Part shown: positions 50,849 through 61,518 of the stretch, piece after piece
Position numbering within the stretch: the stretch's first letter is position 1
Layout of the letters: the number at the start of each line of letters is the position of its first letter
Source of the DNA: Listeria welshimeri serovar 6b str. SLCC5334
Lineage (GTDB): Bacteria; Bacillota; Bacilli; Lactobacillales; Listeriaceae
Assembly (NCBI RefSeq): GCF_000060285.1
Contig: NC_008555.1
Coordinates: forward strand, 2,728,001 to 2,792,000
Direction: 5' to 3'
DNA length: 64,000 nt
Notes under the pieces: model-generated
Databases searched by the model: none
What the model was told of the DNA's origin: nothing
What the model saw: the letters and a program-made list of their open reading frames with translations, nothing else
Made by a program: the position numbers and the translations under genes

Positions 50849-52738
50849 TTATTTACTTATCTTCGCGATTTTACCTTGTTCAATATAAACAAGTAATATA
50901 GATATATCTGCTGGGTTTACCCCGCTAATACGGCTAGCTTGGGCGATAGAAAGTGGTTCGATTTTCTTTAATTTTTCTAATGCTTCGGTTGCGAGTCCGC
51001 TAATAGCATCATAATCGATGTTTTCTGGGATTTTTTTGTCTTCCATACGTTTCATTTTTTCTACTTGAAGGTTAGATTTTTGAATATAGCCTTCATATTT
51101 TACTTGGATTTCTACTTGTTCAGCGATTTCATCGGTTATAAATGTTTCACGTGAAACAATTTGGGCGATTTTATCGTAGGTTATTTCTGGACGGCGAAGT
51201 AGATCTGCTGCTAGAATTCCGTCTTTCAGCTCACCTGAACCGATTTCTTTTAGCATGGCTTGAACTTCAGCAGTTGGTTTAATACGTGTTTTTTGCAGTC
51301 GTTCTTTTTCAGCTTCAATTGCACTTTGTTTAGCTAAAAAGCGTTCATAACGTTCGTCGCTAATTAGTCCAATCTCGTGACCGATTTCAGTTAAACGCAA
51401 ATCTGCATTATCATGACGTAGTAATAAACGGTATTCAGCACGAGATGTTAGCAAGCGATAAGGTTCTTCTGTTCCTTTTGTTACTAAATCGTCAATCAAA
51501 ACACCAATATAAGCTTGATCACGACCGAGAATAATTGGCTCTTTATCAAAAACTTTTCGTGCGGCATTAATTCCTGCCATTAGACCTTGGCCAGCTGCTT
51601 CTTCGTAACCACTTGTACCATTAATTTGGCCGGCTGTGAAAAGACCTTCGACTAATTTAGTTTCAAGTGACGGCCATAATTGATCGGGCATCACTGCGTC
51701 ATATTCGATAGCATAGCCAACCCGCATCATTTCAACATTTTCAAGTCCTGGAATAGTTCTTAACATTTCGCGTTGCACTTCTTCTGGCAAACTAGTGGAA
51801 AGGCCTTGGACATAAACTTCTTCGGTATTCTTGCCCTCTGGTTCAAGGAAGATTTGATGCCTTGGTTTGTCGCTGAAACGAACAATTTTATCTTCAATTG
51901 ACGGACAATATCTTGCGCCAGTTCCTTTTTTGGTTGCTGTAAACATTGGTGAACGGTGCAAATTCGCTTGGATTATTTCGTGGGTTGTTTCGTTTGTATA
52001 GGTTAACCAACACGGTAGTTGATCGAGCATCATATCTACCGTATCAAAGCTAAATGCCCGCGGATGATCGTCTCCTGGTTGTTCTTCTGTTTTTGAATAG
52101 TCGATTGTACTTGATTTCACTCGTGGTGGTGTTCCAGTTTTAAAACGGCGTAGTTCAAAACCTAGTTCTTCCAAGTGCTCAGATAGTTTAACAGAAGGCT
52201 GTTGGTTATTTGGACCACTTGAATAGCGCAGTTCGCCGACAATGATTTCGCCGCGCGAGAAAGTCCCTGTAGTAATAACGACTGTTTTCGCATAATAAAT
52301 TGCACCACTATTAGTAATAACACCTTTACACACGCCATCTTCAATAACTAAATGGTCAACAAGTCCTTGGCGTAAAGTGATATTTTCTTCTTTTTCAATC
52401 GTATGTTTCATTTCATGTTGATAATCCCATTTATCAGCTTGAGCACGCAATGCGCGAACAGCGGGGCCTTTACCTGTATTTAACATCCGCATTTGAATGT
52501 ACGTTTTATCCGTGTTGCGACCCATTTCCCCGCCGAGTGCGTCGATTTCTCGCACAACTACGCCTTTTGCTGGTCCTCCAACAGAAGGATTACATGGCAT
52601 AAAAGCGACCATATCTAAATTTATCGTTAACATCAGCGTTTTGGCGCCCATCCGGCCACTGGCAAGCCCTGCTTCTACACCCGCATGGCCTGCACCAACA
52701 ACGATGACGTCAAAAGTTCCTGCATCATAGGTTTGCAT
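50849..52738 (-). CDS. mnmG: tRNA uridine 5-carboxymethylaminomethyl modification enzyme MnmG (GidA)
   Basis: This 629-residue FAD protein has the dinucleotide-binding start [22 protein letters not shown] (about 10-31), the family motifs GGPAKG and [13 protein letters not shown] (about 270-282) and a helical C-terminal domain. With MnmE it modifies the wobble uridine of several tRNAs. It lies 25 bases after mnmE. A perfect parS inside the gene encodes VSRET. Confidence 0.98.
   Translation of the reverse strand: MQTYDAGTFDVIVVGAGHAGVEAGLASGRMGAKTLMLTINLDMVAFMPCNPSVGGPAKGVVVREIDALGGEMGRNTDKTYIQMRMLNTGKGPAVRALRAQADKWDYQHEMKHTIEKEENITLRQGLVDHLVIEDGVCKGVITNSGAIYYAKTVVITTGTFSRGEIIVGELRYSSGPNNQQPSVKLSEHLEELGFELRRFKTGTPPRVKSSTIDYSKTEEQPGDDHPRAFSFDTVDMMLDQLPCWLTYTNETTHEIIQANLHRSPMFTATKKGTGARYCPSIEDKIVRFSDKPRHQIFLEPEGKNTEEVYVQGLSTSLPEEVQREMLRTIPGLENVEMMRVGYAIEYDAVMPDQLWPSLETKLVEGLFTAGQINGTSGYEEAAGQGLMAGINAARKVFDKEPIILGRDQAYIGVLIDDLVTKGTEEPYRLLTSRAEYRLLLRHDNADLRLTEIGHEIGLISDERYERFLAKQSAIEAEKERLQKTRIKPTAEVQAMLKEIGSGELKDGILAADLLRRPEITYDKIAQIVSRETFITDEIAEQVEIQVKYEGYIQKSNLQVEKMKRMEDKKIPENIDYDAISGLATEALEKLKKIEPLSIAQASRISGVNPADISILLVYIEQGKIAKISK
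51143..51158. other. parS site (perfect) inside mnmG
   Basis: Exact TGTTTCACGTGAAACA within mnmG, in the frame that reads VSRET. Confidence 0.95.
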
Positions 52739-52762
52739 TTTATAAAAACATCTCCTAAAAAA

Positions 52763-54136
52763 TCATTTTCCAAGGCAAAATTGATTAAACAACTGATCGA
52801 GCAATTCGTCCTGAACAGAATCACCAGTAATTTCACCTAGTAAATCCCATGCACGAGTCATATCAATCTGGACAATATCCACTGGCATACCCAGCTGAAT
52901 TCCAGTTGTAACTGCGTTTAATGCTTCTAAGGCTTGATGAAGAAGTGCAATATGTCGGACGTTCGATACATAAGTTGCATCCCCAGCATCAATATCACCG
53001 GCAAAAAACAATGTTTTAATTGCTTCTTCTAAAGCCTCTAAACCTTCATCATTTACTAGAGAAGTGGAAACAATCGGGTTTTCCCCCGCAAGTTCACGCA
53101 CTTTATTTATATCAAGTTTTGTTTCCAAATCTGTTTTATTTAAAACGACCACATAATTATGACCCGCAGCTGCTTCAAATAACGCTTCATCTTCTACTGT
53201 CAACTCTTCGTTTTGATTTAATACTAAAAGAATAAAATCAGCATCCGCCAAGGCTTTTCTTGAACGTTCTACACCAATTTTTTCCACAATATCTTCTGTT
53301 TCGCGAATTCCAGCTGTATCGATTAGACGCAGTGGTACGCCGCGGACATTGACATATTCTTCTATAATATCTCGCGTTGTCCCAGCAATATCTGTGACGA
53401 TTGCTTTTTCTTCTTGAATTAGTTGGTTAAGTAAGGACGATTTCCCAACATTTGGTCGCCCGATAATAGCTGTTGCAAGACCTTCACGAAGAATTTTCCC
53501 TTGGCTTGCTGTTTGTAAAAGCTGCTCAACGGAAGCTCGAACTAGCTCCGTTTTTTCTAGTAACATTCGCTGGGTCATTTCCTCCACGTCGTCGTATTCT
53601 GGATAGTCAATATTCACTTCGACTTGCGCTAGTGCATCCAATATTTCTTGGCGCAAATTGCGAATCAATCGTGAAAGATTCCCGTCCATTTGTCTAATTG
53701 CAACGCCCATCGCCCGGTCTGTCTTGGCGCGAATTAAATCCATCACAGCCTCTGCTTGCGATAAATCAATTCTTCCATTTAAAAATGCCCGCTTTGTGAA
53801 TTCACCTGGTTCAGCTAAATTGGCGCCATTTCGAAGTAATAGTTGCAACACGCGATTCACTGATACGATACCACCATGAGCGTTTATTTCTACAACATCT
53901 TCTCTTGTAAAAGTACGCGGAGCACGCATAACAGTGACCATTACTTCCTCAATTACTTCGCCGTCTTCTTTTATATGACCATAGTGAATAGTGTGACTTT
54001 CCGCTTCACTTAAGTTCTTTTTGGCATAAAAAATACGATCCGCTATCTGAATCGCCTCTGGACCGCTTAATCTAATAATAGCAATGGCCCCTTCTCCCGG
54101 CGGTGTTGAGATTGCAGCAATAGTATCAAATTCCAT
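52763..54136 (-). CDS. mnmE: tRNA modification GTPase MnmE (TrmE)
   Basis: This 457-residue protein has the N-terminal folate-binding domain ([22 protein letters not shown]), helical domain and inserted G domain (about 225-380): [28 protein letters not shown] and LNKTD. The C-terminus ends QFCLGK, with the conserved catalytic Cys. It pairs with MnmG. A DnaA-box cluster is present in its upstream gap. Confidence 0.98.
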   Translation of the reverse strand: MEFDTIAAISTPPGEGAIAIIRLSGPEAIQIADRIFYAKKNLSEAESHTIHYGHIKEDGEVIEEVMVTVMRAPRTFTREDVVEINAHGGIVSVNRVLQLLLRNGANLAEPGEFTKRAFLNGRIDLSQAEAVMDLIRAKTDRAMGVAIRQMDGNLSRLIRNLRQEILDALAQVEVNIDYPEYDDVEEMTQRMLLEKTELVRASVEQLLQTASQGKILREGLATAIIGRPNVGKSSLLNQLIQEEKAIVTDIAGTTRDIIEEYVNVRGVPLRLIDTAGIRETEDIVEKIGVERSRKALADADFILLVLNQNEELTVEDEALFEAAAGHNYVVVLNKTDLETKLDINKVRELAGENPIVSTSLVNDEGLEALEEAIKTLFFAGDIDAGDATYVSNVRHIALLHQALEALNAVTTGIQLGMPVDIVQIDMTRAWDLLGEITGDSVQDELLDQLFNQFCLGK

Positions 54137-54215
54137 TCTTTACTCATCCTTTCTCATTAGAATTTCAGCCCAAATAAGCTTTATCCTATATTGAATAAAT
54201 TTTGGCACATGATTT

Positions 54216-54366
54216 TGTGCATTATCAACAACTTACGCTCCGCTTTGACCAAAGCAATTAAATTGTTAGTATTTTGAAGGTTATCCATAGACTTATTAAC
54301 ATATCCACAGAAAAACCATTAATAAAAATTCATCCCTATCATTTTAACTTATCCACATGTGAATAA
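54216..54366. other. DnaA-box cluster upstream of mnmE
   Basis: The gap has two perfect TTATNCACA boxes placed head to head at 54349-54366 (TTATCCACATGTGAATAA) and four one-mismatch boxes: 54216-54224, 54222-54230, 54281-54289 and 54301-54309. This is dense compared with single boxes elsewhere and fits a DnaA-binding cluster. Confidence 0.7.
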
Positions 54367-54500
54367 CAATAGTTTTATCTCTACTGGTTAAGAAAACCTA
54401 AATTTTCAAGTTAAACCTTTAACTAATCCTTATATTTACTTGAATTTAACTCCATTTTTATCATGTATACTAAATTTAATACTAAAAGGAGGAGAACAAA

Positions 54501-55322
54501 ATGAAATTACGCAAACTAACTTGGTTGCTACTAATAGGAACATTGCTACTCTCCGCTTGCTCTGACAATCAAACAAATTTAAACGTATCAGCAGACGCAG
54601 CAGCAGTCTATTCAATGAATGATAAAAAAGCTATATCTGAAAAAAATTCGGATAAAGTAATGCCAATAGCAAGTATCACAAAATTAATGACAACTTTCTT
54701 AGTACTAGAGGCTGTGAAAAAAGGCGAATTATCTTGGGATGAAAAACTTGATTTAATTCGACTAGATGATCCTTCAGCTGTTTCACTTTATGCAATTACA
54801 AAGAAAAGGACATGGTCTGTAAGAGATTTATATAGTGCAATGCTTGTTATGTCTGCCAACGATGCTGCTGAAACACTTGGTAATCGGTTAGATGGAGCTG
54901 ACTTCCCTAAAAAAATGAATAAAGAAGCGAAAAAACTCGGCTTATCTAACAAAACAGAATTTGTAAGCGCCAGTGGACTTGATGTTGATGGAGAAAGGTC
55001 GGTTTCTACTACAAAGGACTTATACAAGTTATCTTCTGAATTAATTTCCACTTATCCTGAAGTGCTAGACACAACTTCCAAATCAAGTATTATAACGGAA
55101 AAAGGTGCTAAAATTGAATCTACCAATGATTTAATAGGTACCATCCCTGGTTTAGACGGCTTAAAAACTGGATTTACAGATGAGGCCGGCTACTGCTTTA
55201 TTGGTACAGCAAAACAAAATGGAAAACGTGTAATTTCCATAGTCTTAAATTCAGATACCGCCGAAAACCGATTTAAGGATACAGAGAAATTGATAAAACT
55301 TGGGTTTAAAGGCGAGGAATAA
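54501..55322 (+). CDS. Lipoprotein D-alanyl-D-alanine carboxypeptidase-like protein
   Basis: This 273-residue protein has a signal peptide with lipobox LLSAC (Cys at about 20), so it is a surface lipoprotein. The serine DD-peptidase motifs are SITK (about 59), SAND (about 117) and KTGFTD (about 225). It is shorter than PBP5, lacking the C-terminal beta domain and membrane tail. It corresponds to the Listeria carboxypeptidase-like protein I remember as Lmo2812. AGGAGGAG precedes the ATG. Monocistronic, ending in a strong terminator. Confidence 0.93.
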   Translation: MKLRKLTWLLLIGTLLLSACSDNQTNLNVSADAAAVYSMNDKKAISEKNSDKVMPIASITKLMTTFLVLEAVKKGELSWDEKLDLIRLDDPSAVSLYAITKKRTWSVRDLYSAMLVMSANDAAETLGNRLDGADFPKKMNKEAKKLGLSNKTEFVSASGLDVDGERSVSTTKDLYKLSSELISTYPEVLDTTSKSSIITEKGAKIESTNDLIGTIPGLDGLKTGFTDEAGYCFIGTAKQNGKRVISIVLNSDTAENRFKDTEKLIKLGFKGEE

Positions 55323-55325
55323 AAT

Positions 55326-55359
55326 AAAAAGAACTTCTTTTGACGGAGAAGTTCTTTTT
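55326..55359. terminator. Bidirectional terminator after the lipoprotein carboxypeptidase
   Basis: Stem AAAAAGAACTTC/GAAGTTCTTTTT lies between convergent genes. Confidence 0.9.
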
Positions 55360-55370
55360 ATATGGTCTAA

Positions 55371-56081
55371 TCATTCACGTCGCAAAGCCCGAAGATATTT
55401 TTCCAAATACATATCTTTATTTTTCGAATTATATTGGGTAATAAAACGTGGGTGTTCTAAAGGTATAATTGTTTCAAAAAGCTGATACTCTTTATTTATT
55501 TTGGATAAAAAATCATAATTTTCTCCGCTTCCAATGCAGTAACATACTGATCTATCTATTCCAAAATCTAATTGGCTATGTAATGATTTTAAAATAAAAG
55601 AGGTTAATGCTGCTTGTAATTTTTTGTTTTCATAATAATTACAATTGACTTCATTTCCTTTAGCGTTGGTTCTAACAATACCAAGCGGACAAACAAAATT
55701 CATATAAAAATCAGTATAAAATGGTTCACAACCTCCATATGCTTCCATTACATCATACAAAAAACCTGATGAAGATTGATTTATATAAAATTTATCAATA
55801 AAAATACCCGTTTCACTTTGAAGGTGTTTGGCATCTTCAAAAGGAACTCCTGTCACAGCTGATCCTCGCCGAGCTGGTGAGCTCCCTAGGATTATTCTGC
55901 GCGGTTTTTTATCATTATAGTATTTTTGATAGAAATTTGCCGTTATTTTTCTTACTAATGTTTTTTGATCACCTTCAAACGGATTAATTAAGCTATATCC
56001 CGTTGGAAGACTAAGCGGATACTGTGAAAGTGTTTCGTTAAAATGTAATATCTGTTTAGCAAAAGTTGTTTTTTCCGTCAT
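55371..56081 (-). CDS. Uracil-DNA glycosylase superfamily protein, SMUG2-like (DUF4918)
   Basis: This 236-residue protein has the UDG-type motif ILGSSPARRGSAVTGVPFED (about 64-83) and a second motif HPRFITQY (about 211-218), arranged as in the SMUG2/DUF4918 family. It probably removes uracil or oxidised bases in DNA repair. The start was placed at the ATG with AGAGAGGA nine bases upstream; an in-frame ATG overlapping the TetR stop has no ribosome site. It follows the TetR gene on the same strand. Confidence 0.8.
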   Translation of the reverse strand: MTEKTTFAKQILHFNETLSQYPLSLPTGYSLINPFEGDQKTLVRKITANFYQKYYNDKKPRRIILGSSPARRGSAVTGVPFEDAKHLQSETGIFIDKFYINQSSSGFLYDVMEAYGGCEPFYTDFYMNFVCPLGIVRTNAKGNEVNCNYYENKKLQAALTSFILKSLHSQLDFGIDRSVCYCIGSGENYDFLSKINKEYQLFETIIPLEHPRFITQYNSKNKDMYLEKYLRALRRE

Positions 56082-56101
56082 GTAACACAATCCTCTCTTT
56101 T

Positions 56102-56629
56102 TCATTTAAAAAGTGACCACACTTCTTCAAACAATTCTGCATGACCTGCGCGACTCCAACGATGAGCAAAATAAGGATTATGAAAATAAACAAATGCGGT
56201 AATAATTGCCGCTCCTTGGTTTGCTCGCCCACTAATTTCTTCAGCTTTTTGCGCTAAATGTTCTAAATGATTCGTTACAAGCTCGCTGTTTTGTTCAATA
56301 TAATCTGTATACAGCAAGAACATTTTTCGGTCATTATCAAATAGCTTTTTCTTCGTTTCTGCCAAAAGCCACAACCAATCGTGAAGGTCGTCATTAGGTG
56401 ATTTATCCGCTTTTTTTGTCCAAGCGAAAATTTCACGTGACGTTTCCTCTAACCAACGTAGCGCCAATTTCTGAAATAAATCTTCCTTGTTTCGATAATG
56501 TTTATATAGCGCTGCATGCGTGACATTTAAGTTTCCTGCAATATCATAAAGGGTTGTTTTCTCCATACCTTTTTCATAAATGATTTTTTCTGCCATATCT
56601 AGAATAATTTCTTGTGATAATCTAGCCAT
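56102..56629 (-). CDS. TetR-family transcriptional regulator
   Basis: This 175-residue regulator has an N-terminal HTH (TLYDIAGNLNVTHAALYKHYRNKEDLFQK, about 22-50) and a ligand-binding helical C-terminus with a tail resembling TetR_C WHG-like families. It is divergent from an SDR gene, with two inverted repeats in the intergenic region as likely operators, and probably controls both. Ligand unknown. Confidence 0.92.
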   Translation of the reverse strand: MARLSQEIILDMAEKIIYEKGMEKTTLYDIAGNLNVTHAALYKHYRNKEDLFQKLALRWLEETSREIFAWTKKADKSPNDDLHDWLWLLAETKKKLFDNDRKMFLLYTDYIEQNSELVTNHLEHLAQKAEEISGRANQGAAIITAFVYFHNPYFAHRWSRAGHAELFEEVWSLFK

Positions 56630-56684
56630 TTTTATCCCTCTATTTCCTTCATTCTCTACTTTTAATTATACATGAAAAAACAAA

Positions 56685-56761
56685 AGTTACAAATCCTTGA
56701 CAAAGTAACCAAAAGGAGTATACTTCCATATATAAAGTTACTTAAATCAAAAAAAGTAACT
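56685..56761. promoter_or_regulatory. SDR promoter with TetR-type operators
   Basis: Promoter on plus: TTGACA (56697-56702), 16-base spacer, TATACT (56719-56724). Repeats GTTAC/GTAAC flank the -35 (56686-56709), and AGTTACTT/AAGTAACT (56736-56761) follow the -10, so a repressor could block the SDR and its own gene. Confidence 0.7.
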
Positions 56762-56789
56762 AATTTGCATTTGAAGGAGCGAATAATTT

Positions 56790-57521
56790 ATGACAAATAA
56801 GCGTGTTGCATTTATTTTAGGGGGATCTGGTGGCATTGGTAAAGCAGTTGTCGAGAAATTAATTGAACAAGATTATGCGGTTGCTGTTCATTATGCAGGA
56901 AATAAAACAAAAGCAGATACACTTGTTGAAACTCTAGTAGCCTCTGGTGGCAAAGCGATTAGTGTTGGTGGTGATGTCGCAGATGAAAATCAAATGATTA
57001 GCGCGTTTGACGTTATTGAGGCTCATTTTGGTGGGGTTGATGTCGTTATTAATACTGCTGGTATTATGAAACTAAGTCTCATTACTAGTTTGGATATGGA
57101 AGATTTTGACCTTATTCAAAGAACTAATGTCCGCGGAACTTTTGTTGTTTCCAAACATGCTGCCCTTAGAGTTCGAAAAGGAGGTGCGATTATCAATTTT
57201 TCCACATCAGTAACCCGAACTAATTTTCCTGCATACGGGGCTTATGTTGCTAGTAAAGCCGCGGTTGAATCGCTCACATTAATTTTGGCGCGCGAACTTC
57301 GCGGAAAAGATATTACCGTTAACACAGTCGCACCTGGTCCAACTGCTACACCTTTATTTTTATCTGGCAAAGATGATAAAACAATTGAAAGTTTAGCAAA
57401 TGCAGTGCCGCTTGAACGTCTAGGACAACCTAGTGATATAGCAGAAACCGTTGCTTTTTTAGCGGGACCAGCACGCTGGGTTAACGGACAAATAATTTTT
57501 ACCAACGGAGGATTAGCTTAA
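56790..57521 (+). CDS. Short-chain dehydrogenase/reductase
   Basis: This 243-residue oxidoreductase has the cofactor motif GGSGGIGKA (about 11-19), NTAG (about 88), the catalytic Ser in NFSTSVT (about 137) and YxxxK in YGAYVASKAA (about 149-158). It ends VNGQIIFTNGGLA. Specific substrate unknown. It is divergent from the TetR gene and probably repressed by it. Confidence 0.93.
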   Translation: MTNKRVAFILGGSGGIGKAVVEKLIEQDYAVAVHYAGNKTKADTLVETLVASGGKAISVGGDVADENQMISAFDVIEAHFGGVDVVINTAGIMKLSLITSLDMEDFDLIQRTNVRGTFVVSKHAALRVRKGGAIINFSTSVTRTNFPAYGAYVASKAAVESLTLILARELRGKDITVNTVAPGPTATPLFLSGKDDKTIESLANAVPLERLGQPSDIAETVAFLAGPARWVNGQIIFTNGGLA

Positions 57522-57532
57522 AGTAAGAATGA

Positions 57533-57569
57533 AAAAGAGGCAAACAACATATAGCTGTTTGCCTCTTTT
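57533..57569. terminator. Bidirectional terminator after the SDR gene
   Basis: Stem AAAGAGGCAAACA/TGTTTGCCTCTTT with a short loop between convergent genes. Confidence 0.92.
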
Positions 57570-57571
57570 AA

Positions 57572-57892
57572 TTACTCTTCTATTTGAATTGAAACCCCTA
57601 CATCTAATAATTCCTCGACAGCGTAAGCGACAGAGAACTCACCATACTTATAAACTTCCTCATTTACAACTAAAATCGGCAAAGCTTTCATCCCCTTCTT
57701 GTCTAGCAAGACCTTCACTAGCTCAGGTAAATCTACTTTTCCGACCTCTTTCAGCTGAATTTCATACACTATCCCTGTCCAATCAAAATGGAGTTTTCGT
57801 GCGGCTTCATTGTGGGATTGTAGCGATTTCCATATTTCTAAGTTTATCTCTGATTCGTTTTCTGATGAATAATAATAACTAATTTTTTTCAT
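57572..57892 (-). CDS. Small protein, possibly thioredoxin-fold/ArsD-like
   Basis: This 106-residue soluble protein has a pattern of strand, helix and the phrase LPILVVNEEVYKYGEFSVAYAVEELL (about 71-96) that resembles the cis-Pro region of thioredoxin-fold and ArsD-like proteins, but no CxxC motif is present. Function unknown. It lies about 25 bases after the DUF1015 gene and may be at the end of the serC operon's readthrough. Confidence 0.65.
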   Translation of the reverse strand: MKKISYYYSSENESEINLEIWKSLQSHNEAARKLHFDWTGIVYEIQLKEVGKVDLPELVKVLLDKKGMKALPILVVNEEVYKYGEFSVAYAVEELLDVGVSIQIEE

Positions 57893-57916
57893 TATGTGTA
57901 GTTCCTCCAGATGAAA

Positions 57917-59158
57917 TTATTTACTTTCTAAATCATGAACGAACAAACCGCTTAATAATTTTGGTTCAAACCAAGTCGATTTTGGTGGCATGATTTCCGC
58001 AGCATCCGCAACGCTCAGTAAATCGTCCATTGTTGGCGGGTACATTGCAAACGCGACCGAGTGACTGCCGTTATCAACCAGACGCTCAAGCTCCTCTAAA
58101 CCACGTATTCCACCTACAAAATCAATGCGATTGTCGCGACGAATATCTTTAATCCCAAAAATTGGCGTTAAAATTTGCGATTGTAAAACGGAAACATCCA
58201 GCTGTCCGATCACATCATTTGGAATCACTTCACTTTTCGCTGTCAGTTTATACCAATTTCCGTCTAAGTACATCCCAACTTGCTTTTGCTTCTCTGGTTT
58301 AAATGCTTCTTTGCCAACCTTTTCCACATCAAAACTTGTTGCCACTTTACTTAGAAAATCAGCTTCAATTGGCACATTCACTACACGATTATAATCAAGG
58401 ATTTCTAGTTGCTCTTCAGGAAAAACAACCGATAAAAAGAAATTAAATTCTGCTTCTGGACCTGCATCAGGAAATTCTTCACGGCGTTTTAAGCCAACTT
58501 TTACAGCAGATTCTGTTCGATGGTGCCCGTCTGCTATATATAACGCTTTGACCTCCGAGAATGCCGCTGACAAGTCTTCCAAAATATATGTGTCTGTAAT
58601 TGCCCAAACTTTATGTTGAACCCCATGGAAGCTCTCAAAGTCATATTCAGGCTCATTTTCATTTACCCAAGACTCTACAAGTGTGTTAATTGCTTCTTTT
58701 CCGCGATAAGTTAAGAAAATCGGACTTGTATTAGCATCGCAAGCATCTACATGACGAATCCGGTCTAACTCTTTCTCTTCTCGTGTTAGCTCATGCTTTT
58801 TAATTTTCCCATTCGTATAATCATCAATCGACGTACATACAACCAGCCCCGTTTGCGGACGGCCATTCATCGTCAATTGATAAATATAAAATGCTGGATT
58901 CGCTTCTCTTCCAAGCCAACCATCCAGCTCAAATTGCTCTAAATTATCAGCCGCTTTTTGATAAACAGCTGGGTCATAAGGAGAAATTTTCGGATCCAAA
59001 TCAATTTCCGCCTTATCGATATGTAAAAAAGAATACTTATTGACTTCACCAAGTTCGCGCGCCTCTTCTGAATTAAGTACATCATATGGCAATGAAGCCA
59101 CTTTTTTCGCTAAATTTTTAATGGGACGAATCGCTTTAAATGGACGTATATTTACCAT
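57917..59158 (-). CDS. DUF1015 family protein (HTH/ParB-nuclease-like fold)
   Basis: This 413-residue protein has the family features at the start (IRPFKAIRPIKNLAKKVASLPYDVLNSEEAREL), with LYIADGHHRTESAVK (about 206-220) in the middle. DUF1015 is commonly found beside serC/serA in Firmicutes and its role is not settled; a link to serine phosphorylation or metabolism is plausible. It is preceded by AAGGAGG and follows serA after a hairpin terminator, so it is partially uncoupled. Confidence 0.9.
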   Translation of the reverse strand: MVNIRPFKAIRPIKNLAKKVASLPYDVLNSEEARELGEVNKYSFLHIDKAEIDLDPKISPYDPAVYQKAADNLEQFELDGWLGREANPAFYIYQLTMNGRPQTGLVVCTSIDDYTNGKIKKHELTREEKELDRIRHVDACDANTSPIFLTYRGKEAINTLVESWVNENEPEYDFESFHGVQHKVWAITDTYILEDLSAAFSEVKALYIADGHHRTESAVKVGLKRREEFPDAGPEAEFNFFLSVVFPEEQLEILDYNRVVNVPIEADFLSKVATSFDVEKVGKEAFKPEKQKQVGMYLDGNWYKLTAKSEVIPNDVIGQLDVSVLQSQILTPIFGIKDIRRDNRIDFVGGIRGLEELERLVDNGSHSVAFAMYPPTMDDLLSVADAAEIMPPKSTWFEPKLLSGLFVHDLESK

Positions 59159-59180
59159 TGTTATCCTCCTTTTTAGTAAA

Positions 59181-59224
59181 AGAGCATGAACTCATCTGGC
59201 AATTACCATAAAGTTTCATGCTCT
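59181..59224 (-). terminator. Terminator between serA and DUF1015 gene
   Basis: Stem AGAGCATGAA/TTCATGCTCT followed by TTTTA on minus. It may be leaky because the downstream gene usually belongs to the operon. Confidence 0.75.
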
Positions 59225-59227
59225 CAT

Positions 59228-59243
59228 TATTTCCCGGGTAATA
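59228..59243. other. Noc-binding-like site (one mismatch)
   Basis: TATTTCCCGGGTAATA differs from the perfect palindrome at one base in the right arm. It lies just after serA, next to the terminator. Confidence 0.65.
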
Positions 59244-59246
59244 ATT

Positions 59247-60434
59247 TTAAACTGTCACACCTAAGGGCTCAATAACTCGAACACGCAGTACTCCTTGAAC
59301 AGCTAACAAATCATGTTTTAGTTGTTCCAAATTAGCTTGCGTTTCCTTATCAATATCAATTAAAGTGTAGGCATATTCATTTTTACTACGGTTTGTCATG
59401 TCTAATATATTTAAGGAATATTTACCGAGTTCTGTCGTAATTTGTCCAACCATATTAGGAATGTTTTTATGGCAAATACCAATTCGTGGATGACCATTAT
59501 ATGGCATTTCAACGTTCGGATAATTAACCGCATTTTTGATACTACCTGTTTCAAGATAAGATTGTATTTCTTTTGCAGCCATTTTGGCACAGTTTGTTTC
59601 GGCTTCTTCCGTTGATGCGCCTAAATGAGGAAATACATGCACTTTTTTATGATTTAGTAATTCTTTAGTCGCAAAATCTGTAATATATAATCGTAAAAGT
59701 CCATCATCTAAAGCTTCTTTCATCGAAGTAGCATCTACTAGTTCTCCACGTGAAAAATTCAGTAAGACTGCATTATCTTTCAATAATTGAAGCGTTTCTG
59801 TATTGAACATGCCGCGTGTTTTATCTGTTAAAGGTACATGGACCGTCAAATAATCACATGTTGCTAAAACTTCTTCTATCGTCATTGCGCGTTCCACTTC
59901 TTTAGAAATTCTCCAAGCAGTGTCTACGGAAACAAATGGATCGTAACCAACCACATCCATGCCAAGCGATAAAGCATCATTTGCCACTAAGGCACCAATC
60001 GCACCTAAACCAATAATCCCAAGTTTTTTGCCCGCAAGTTCTGTTCCAGCAAATGCTTTCTTACCTGCTTCGACTTTTTGTTCTACATCATCTTCGGCCG
60101 GTAGTTCTTTCACCCATTCCGTACCTTCCAAAATTGGACGCGCCGAAACGAATAAACTAGCAAGAACCAGTTCCTTTACAGCATTAGCATTCGCACCAGG
60201 CGTGTTGAACACAACAATACCTTTTTCAGAACAATTTTCTACTGGGATATTATTAACTCCTGCGCCAGCTCTAGCAACTGCTTTCACTGTTTCTGGAAAG
60301 TCAAAATCGTGTAAGTTATAACTCCGTAGTAAAATCCCGTCTGCTGGCTGGTTCGCATCAATCACATATTTTTCAAGATCAAATGTCTTTAAGCCTTCTT
60401 TAGCGATAGCATTAAACGTTTGGATATTAAACAC
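59247..60434 (-). CDS. serA: D-3-phosphoglycerate dehydrogenase
   Basis: This protein of about 395 residues catalyses the first step of serine synthesis. It has the NAD motif [16 protein letters not shown] (about 140-155), catalytic Arg in [11 protein letters not shown] (about 228), Glu and the [10 protein letters not shown] motif (His about 278) and a C-terminal ACT domain (about 315-395), which suggests serine feedback. The start is GTG, eight bases into the end of serC, with GGGGGAG upstream. It forms an operon with serC. Confidence 0.95.
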   Translation of the reverse strand: MFNIQTFNAIAKEGLKTFDLEKYVIDANQPADGILLRSYNLHDFDFPETVKAVARAGAGVNNIPVENCSEKGIVVFNTPGANANAVKELVLASLFVSARPILEGTEWVKELPAEDDVEQKVEAGKKAFAGTELAGKKLGIIGLGAIGALVANDALSLGMDVVGYDPFVSVDTAWRISKEVERAMTIEEVLATCDYLTVHVPLTDKTRGMFNTETLQLLKDNAVLLNFSRGELVDATSMKEALDDGLLRLYITDFATKELLNHKKVHVFPHLGASTEEAETNCAKMAAKEIQSYLETGSIKNAVNYPNVEMPYNGHPRIGICHKNIPNMVGQITTELGKYSLNILDMTNRSKNEYAYTLIDIDKETQANLEQLKHDLLAVQGVLRVRVIEPLGVTV

Positions 60435-61518
60435 GTACTTCTCCCCCTTTTCTTGCATTTGCAAATTTTTCCATAAAGGCGATTAGTGCTTCTACTCCTT
60501 CCACTGGAAATGCATTGTAAAGACTTGCTCGCATACCGCCCACGGAGCGATGTCCTTTCAAGTTTTTAAAACCATTTGCTTCAGCTTCTTTTACAAAAGC
60601 TTTATCAAACTCTGCAGAATTCGTCACAAAAGGAATATTCGTGAGGGATCTTGCAGAAGGTTCGACCGGTGAAGAAAAGAAATCCGATTGATCAATATAA
60701 TCATATAATAATGCTGCTTTTTTGCGATTTAACGCTTCAATCCCAGCAACCCCACCATGCTCTTTAATCCATTCGAACACTAATTTTGCTACATAAATAG
60801 CGAAAGTCGGTGGCGTGTTGTACATGGAACCATTTTCGGCCTGTACTTTAAAATCTAACATAGAAGGAAGTCCCTCTACTTGCCCGATTAAATCTTCACG
60901 CACGATGACAAGCGTTAACCCAGCAGGACCAATATTCTTTTGTGCTCCCGCATAAATTAAGCCGAATTTTTCCACATCATAAACACTTGATAAAATATTA
61001 GAAGACATATCTGCAACAATTGGGACAGTTGAATTTGGTACATCAAACATTGCTGTTCCTTCGATTGTATTATTTGTTGTTACATGTAAGTAGGCCGCAT
61101 CACTCGAAACTGCAGGAATTTCAGGAATATAGCTGAAATTGCGGTCTTCTGATGAGGCAATGACTTCTACCTCAACACCTTGAATTTTTTTAGCTTCTGA
61201 AATTGCTTTCTTTGCCCAAGATCCCGTATTTACATACACTGCTTTTTTGCCATTTGCAAGATTCATCGGCACCATATCAAATTGCAAACTCGCGCCACCT
61301 TGCAAAAATAGTACTTTGTAATTTTCTGGAATCTCCATCAATTCTCGGATTAAACTTTCCGCATCGTCTAGTATGTTTTGAAATAATTCTGACCTGTGAC
61401 TCAGCTCCATTACTGACATTCCCGAACCATTATAAGAGAGTAGCTCCCTTTGAACCTTTTCAAGTACCGGTACTGGTAAAACTGCCGGACCTGCCGAAAA
61501 ATTATAAATACGTTCCAC
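60427..61518 (-). CDS. serC: Phosphoserine aminotransferase
   Basis: This 363-residue PLP enzyme makes phosphoserine from 3-phosphohydroxypyruvate. It starts [18 protein letters not shown], has the PLP-lysine in [14 protein letters not shown] (about 196) and the C-terminal [15 protein letters not shown] (about 325-339). GTG start with AGGAG nine bases upstream. It leads the serC-serA operon. SerB is not in the window. Its leader carries a terminator-like hairpin. Confidence 0.96.
   Translation of the reverse strand: MERIYNFSAGPAVLPVPVLEKVQRELLSYNGSGMSVMELSHRSELFQNILDDAESLIRELMEIPENYKVLFLQGGASLQFDMVPMNLANGKKAVYVNTGSWAKKAISEAKKIQGVEVEVIASSEDRNFSYIPEIPAVSSDAAYLHVTTNNTIEGTAMFDVPNSTVPIVADMSSNILSSVYDVEKFGLIYAGAQKNIGPAGLTLVIVREDLIGQVEGLPSMLDFKVQAENGSMYNTPPTFAIYVAKLVFEWIKEHGGVAGIEALNRKKAALLYDYIDQSDFFSSPVEPSARSLTNIPFVTNSAEFDKAFVKEAEANGFKNLKGHRSVGGMRASLYNAFPVEGVEALIAFMEKFANARKGGEVRV

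Noticed and set aside
56432-56447. TTTCACGTGACG in the TetR gene as parS
   Set aside because: Right arm does not match; likely chance.
59744-59759. CCACGTGAAAAA in serA as parS
   Set aside because: Four mismatches to the 16-base palindrome; likely chance.
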